Shown: one piece after another, positions 14,636 to 17,514 of the stretch | How positions within the stretch are numbered: position 1 is the first letter of the stretch | Layout: every line of letters starts with the position of its first letter | Assembly: GCA_049511115.1 (NCBI GenBank) | Contig: JBEKYH010000042.1 | Location: 1 to 17,514, forward strand | Direction of reading: 5' to 3' | DNA: 17,514 nucleotides | DNA from: JBEKYH01 sp049511115 | GTDB taxonomy: Bacteria > Planctomycetota > Phycisphaerae > Tepidisphaerales > Tepidisphaeraceae | Program-made: the position numbers and the translations under genes | The notes under the pieces: generated by a model | Database searches by the model: none | Told to the model about the DNA's origin: nothing | Seen by the model: the letters and a program-made list of their open reading frames with translations, nothing else

Positions 14636-17514
14636 ATGAAGATCAACCGTCGGTTTACCAAGGTCGGGCAGGATGCCCTGGACAGCGTCGAATACGAAAA
14701 GCGCACCAGCCGCATCATCAATCCCGACGGGTCGGTCGTTTTTGAGATGACCGACGCGGAGATTCCCAAGACCTGGTCGCAGTTGGCCACCGACATCATG
14801 GTCAGCAAATATTTCCGCAAGGCGGGCGTTCCGCAAATGGATGAGCAGCGCCAGCCGCTCAAGGATGAGAGCGGCAAACCGATCACCGGGCCGGAGCGGA
14901 GCGTCCGCCAGGTGGTCGGCCGCCTTGCGGGTTGCTGGCGTCATTGGGGCGAAAGCCACGGCTATTTTGATACGCCCGAGGACGCGCAGGCTTTTTACGA
15001 TGAACTTTCCTTCATGCTCCTGCACCAGATGGCGGCCCCCAATTCGCCGCAGTGGTTTAACACCGGCCTCCATTACGCTTACGGGATCACCGGCCCCTCG
15101 CAGGGACATTATTATGTAGACCCCAAGACGGGCCAGACGGTCCGGGCCACCGACGCCTATAGCCACCCGCAGCCGCATGCCTGCTTCATCCAGTCGGTTT
15201 CTGATGACCTGGTCAATGAAGGCGGCATCATGGACCTGTGGACGCGCGAGGCCCGGCTTTTCAAATACGGCTCGGGCACGGGGTCGAATTTTTCCAAGCT
15301 GCGAGGGGAGAACGAATCCCTCAGCGGGGGCGGCCGCTCCAGCGGATTGATGAGTTTCCTGAAAATCGGCGACCGTGCCGCCGGCGCTATCAAGAGCGGC
15401 GGCACCACGCGCCGCGCGGCCAAGATGGTCTGCCTCGATCTGGATCACCCCGATGTCGAGCAGTTCATCAACTGGAAGGTGCGCGAGGAGATCAAAGTCG
15501 CGGCCATGGCCGAGGGGATCAAGCGCCTGCCCAAGGACCAGCGCGATCTCGCAGCCAAGCTGAATCTGAAACTGGATTACGATTTCAACGGCGAAGGGTA
15601 CATGACCGTGAGCGGGCAGAATTCCAATAATTCAGTCCGCATCCCCAACAAGTTCTTCAAATCAATCGAGGAAGACGGCGATTGGACGCTGACTTATCGC
15701 ATTAGCAAAAAGACAGCCAAGACGCTCAAGTCGCGCGATCTGTGGGACCAGATCGCCATCGCCGCGTGGCGCTGCGCCGATCCGGGCGTGCAATACGACG
15801 ATACCATCAACCAGTGGCACACCTGCCCCAAGAGCGGGCCGATCAAGGCGTCCAATCCGTGCGTCACCGGGGACACACGCGTCCTCACGCCGGGCGGAAT
15901 CTGGCGGCGCATCGACCAGATGATCCACCTGCCCAGCCGCCTGATTACCAACCTGGCGCGGCAGGAGATTCATGTGACCGAGGGGGCTTTCCCAACCGGG
16001 CACAAGGAAATCCTTGAGCTTCGCACCGCCGGCGGATACAGCGTGAAGCTGACCGCCGATCATCAGGTCTGGACGCGCGGCCGCGGCTGGGTGGCTGCGA
16101 AAGACCTCACGAGCGCCGACGAAGTGCGCCTGCCGAGCCAGCCCGCGGCGACGCAGGAAGTCGGCGAGCCGCGCGACCCGCGCTTCTTCCAGCTTCTGGG
16201 CCTGTTCCTCTCCGACGCCAACGGCTGCAATGACGCCATTCGCCTTGAGCATTGCCTGGGCGCCGCCGCAGCCGAGCCGTTTGTGCGTTACGCCGCCCAA
16301 CTCTGGCAGGACCGCCAGTACGATGACGATTATGTGAATATATCGATGATCGACGAGCCTGCCGCGACCGGCGGAACGGTCACCGCCGTCGTCGGCCGCC
16401 GGCTGCTCAGCCGTCTCACCGCTTTCATCAGCCGCGACAGTGCGACGCGCCGCCTCAGCGACGAAGCCTTCACCGCCGGCCTGGCTGCTCAAAAGCACCT
16501 GCTGCGCGGCCTCTTCACCGCCGACGGGCAGGTGGTCAACGGCTCGCTCGAATTGACGCACGGCGATGCCGGCCTCATCGAAGACGTTCAGGTCCTCCTC
16601 CTGGGGTTTGGCGTGAAGTCCTCGCGGTTTGCCGCGGGGAATCTGCACGTCCTCCGCATCGACGCGGGCAGTCTCCGCGCGTTCGGCAAGCACATCGGGC
16701 TGCTTCCCGGCGCGAAACTGTCGGAGCTGGCCGCCGCGATTTCCTTTGCGGTCGCGCGGCCGGCTTCATTGGGCAATTGGGACCGCGTGGGCGAACTTGT
16801 TCCCCTGGGCACGCGCCAGGTGTTTGATCTGACCGAGCCCGATACAAAGTCTTTCATCGCCAACGGCATCACGGTTCACAATTGCTCGGAATACATGTTC
16901 CTGGACGACACGGCATGCAACCTGGCGTCGTTGAATGTGCTGACCTTCTTCGATGCGGAAACCCGCCGGTTTGATATCGAAGGCTTCAAGCATGCCTCGC
17001 GCGTCTGGACGGTGGCCCTGGAAATCTCCGTCCTGATGGCGAGTTTCCCCAGCCAGCCGATCGCGCGACTGAGCTATGAGTTCCGCACGCTGGGCCTGGG
17101 ATACGCCAACCTGGGCGCGATGCTCATGCAGGCGGGCATTCCATACGACAGCGACAAAGGCCGGGCCGTGTGCGCCGCACTTACGGCCATCCTCACCGGG
17201 GAAAGCTACGCGGCCAGCGCCGAAATGGCCGGCGAGCTTGGCCCGTTCCCCGGGTTTGCGCAAAACCGCGACGACATGCTCCGCGTCATGCGCAACCATC
17301 GCCGGGCTGCGTATGACGTGACCGGCAATCCCGCCGCGCGCCGGGCGATTGGCGATTTTGACAAGCTCGACATCAAGCCCGTCGGCATCGACGCGCAACA
17401 ATTCTCTGAGATCGACCCGCTCTTGAACTCCAGTCTTCTGGCCTCGGCGCGCGAATGCTGGGACCGAGCGCTGGCGCTGGGGGAAATTCACGGCTATCGC
17501 AACGCGCAGACGAC
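14636..17514 (+). CDS. nrdJ: Class II B12-dependent ribonucleotide reductase (partial, intein-containing)
   Basis: Open from ATG 14636 (AAAGGGA upstream) to the window edge, 959 codons, 3' end missing. NrdJ reduces ribonucleotides to deoxyribonucleotides using a thiyl radical generated by adenosylcobalamin. The N-extein (1-408) contains AAPNSPQWFNTG, Cys183 in HACFIQSVSD (one of the redox cysteine pair) and FKYGSGTGSNFS. After intein residues 409-749, the extein resumes CSEYMFLDDTACNLASLN. Splicing would rebuild NPCSEY, the N-x-C-x-E active site (N407, C750, E752 in precursor numbering), with Cys761 as the partner of Cys183. The visible end, GYRNAQT, lies just before the family's APTGTIG segment. 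The sequence fits the long class II type of over 1,000 residues. No B12 riboswitch is seen upstream; an NrdR-like box lies ahead of dcd. Confidence 0.95.
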   Translation, partial: MKINRRFTKVGQDALDSVEYEKRTSRIINPDGSVVFEMTDAEIPKTWSQLATDIMVSKYFRKAGVPQMDEQRQPLKDESGKPITGPERSVRQVVGRLAGCWRHWGESHGYFDTPEDAQAFYDELSFMLLHQMAAPNSPQWFNTGLHYAYGITGPSQGHYYVDPKTGQTVRATDAYSHPQPHACFIQSVSDDLVNEGGIMDLWTREARLFKYGSGTGSNFSKLRGENESLSGGGRSSGLMSFLKIGDRAAGAIKSGGTTRRAAKMVCLDLDHPDVEQFINWKVREEIKVAAMAEGIKRLPKDQRDLAAKLNLKLDYDFNGEGYMTVSGQNSNNSVRIPNKFFKSIEEDGDWTLTYRISKKTAKTLKSRDLWDQIAIAAWRCADPGVQYDDTINQWHTCPKSGPIKASNPCVTGDTRVLTPGGIWRRIDQMIHLPSRLITNLARQEIHVTEGAFPTGHKEILELRTAGGYSVKLTADHQVWTRGRGWVAAKDLTSADEVRLPSQPAATQEVGEPRDPRFFQLLGLFLSDANGCNDAIRLEHCLGAAAAEPFVRYAAQLWQDRQYDDDYVNISMIDEPAATGGTVTAVVGRRLLSRLTAFISRDSATRRLSDEAFTAGLAAQKHLLRGLFTADGQVVNGSLELTHGDAGLIEDVQVLLLGFGVKSSRFAAGNLHVLRIDAGSLRAFGKHIGLLPGAKLSELAAAISFAVARPASLGNWDRVGELVPLGTRQVFDLTEPDTKSFIANGITVHNCSEYMFLDDTACNLASLNVLTFFDAETRRFDIEGFKHASRVWTVALEISVLMASFPSQPIARLSYEFRTLGLGYANLGAMLMQAGIPYDSDKGRAVCAALTAILTGESYAASAEMAGELGPFPGFAQNRDDMLRVMRNHRRAAYDVTGNPAARRAIGDFDKLDIKPVGIDAQQFSEIDPLLNSSLLASARECWDRALALGEIHGYRNAQT
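15860..16882 (+). mobile_element. Intein with LAGLIDADG-type homing endonuclease in NrdJ
   Basis: A 341-residue in-frame intein. Block A begins at Cys1 (CVTGDTRVLTPGG). Block B has TADH with T65 and H68. The endonuclease motifs are LLGLFLSDANG (Asp119) and LLRGLFTADG (Asp222). Block F is VFDLTEPDTKSFIANG, and block G is VHN followed by extein Cys+1. Penultimate His and terminal Asn are present, so splicing should be possible. Two oddities: the block F position often held by His is Lys (DTKSF), and the first endonuclease motif reads SDANG where GDG is usual, although both acidic residues remain. The insertion falls between extein Pro408 and the catalytic cysteine. Confidence 0.93.

Overview
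The window comes from a GC-rich bacterium. Gene content and style point to Planctomycetota, probably a Phycisphaerae-type lineage: a Thr/Gln/Pro-rich linker follows a signal peptide, a pilM-N-O-like/pilB/pilT/pilC/minor-pilin operon is present, and a cobalamin-dependent ribonucleotide reductase sits next to dcd. This assignment is an inference from style and not from a marker gene.

Layout. (1) 1-736: a minus-strand gene for a small secreted protein with a carboxypeptidase-regulatory-like beta domain and long polyglycine runs. It ends in a clear rho-independent terminator, beyond which lies a 10-bp tandem repeat. (2) 737-1077: a divergent intergenic region. (3) 1078-11761: one long plus-strand operon for a type IV pilus/type II secretion-like machine. 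It encodes PilM, PilN, PilO, a PilP/GspB-like inner-membrane protein, PilB with a very long Ala/Pro/Glu-rich N-terminus, PilT, PilC, and three minor (pseudo)pilins resembling PilV/GspI, PilX/GspK and PilW/GspJ. Gene ends are tightly packed (overlaps of 14, 4 and 4 nt), which suggests translational coupling. The operon holds the inner-membrane platform, both motors and a tip complex. The secretin, the prepilin peptidase and an obvious major pilin are not in the window.

(4) 11798-12453: a two-gene module of a 74-residue helical protein and an HNH nuclease. It has its own -10 hexamer so close to the start codon that the mRNA would be almost leaderless. (5) 12467-13636: a VWA-domain protein with a complete MIDAS motif and the same leaderless-looking architecture. 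(6) 13637-13978: a regulatory region with a good sigma-70-type promoter. A 16-bp NrdR-box-like palindrome fills its spacer. (7) 13979-17514: dcd (dCTP deaminase), then nrdJ (class II, B12-dependent ribonucleotide reductase), which runs off the window end. nrdJ carries a 341-residue intein with LAGLIDADG-type motifs, inserted directly before the predicted thiyl-radical cysteine.

Functionally the window has two blocks: a pilus/secretion platform and a deoxynucleotide-supply unit. In the second, Dcd makes dUTP for dTTP synthesis and NrdJ makes deoxynucleotides, probably under NrdR control. The nuclease and VWA modules lie between the blocks. The most striking features are the intein at the catalytic cysteine, the NrdR-like box embedded in the dcd-nrdJ promoter, and the paired leaderless-looking promoters.
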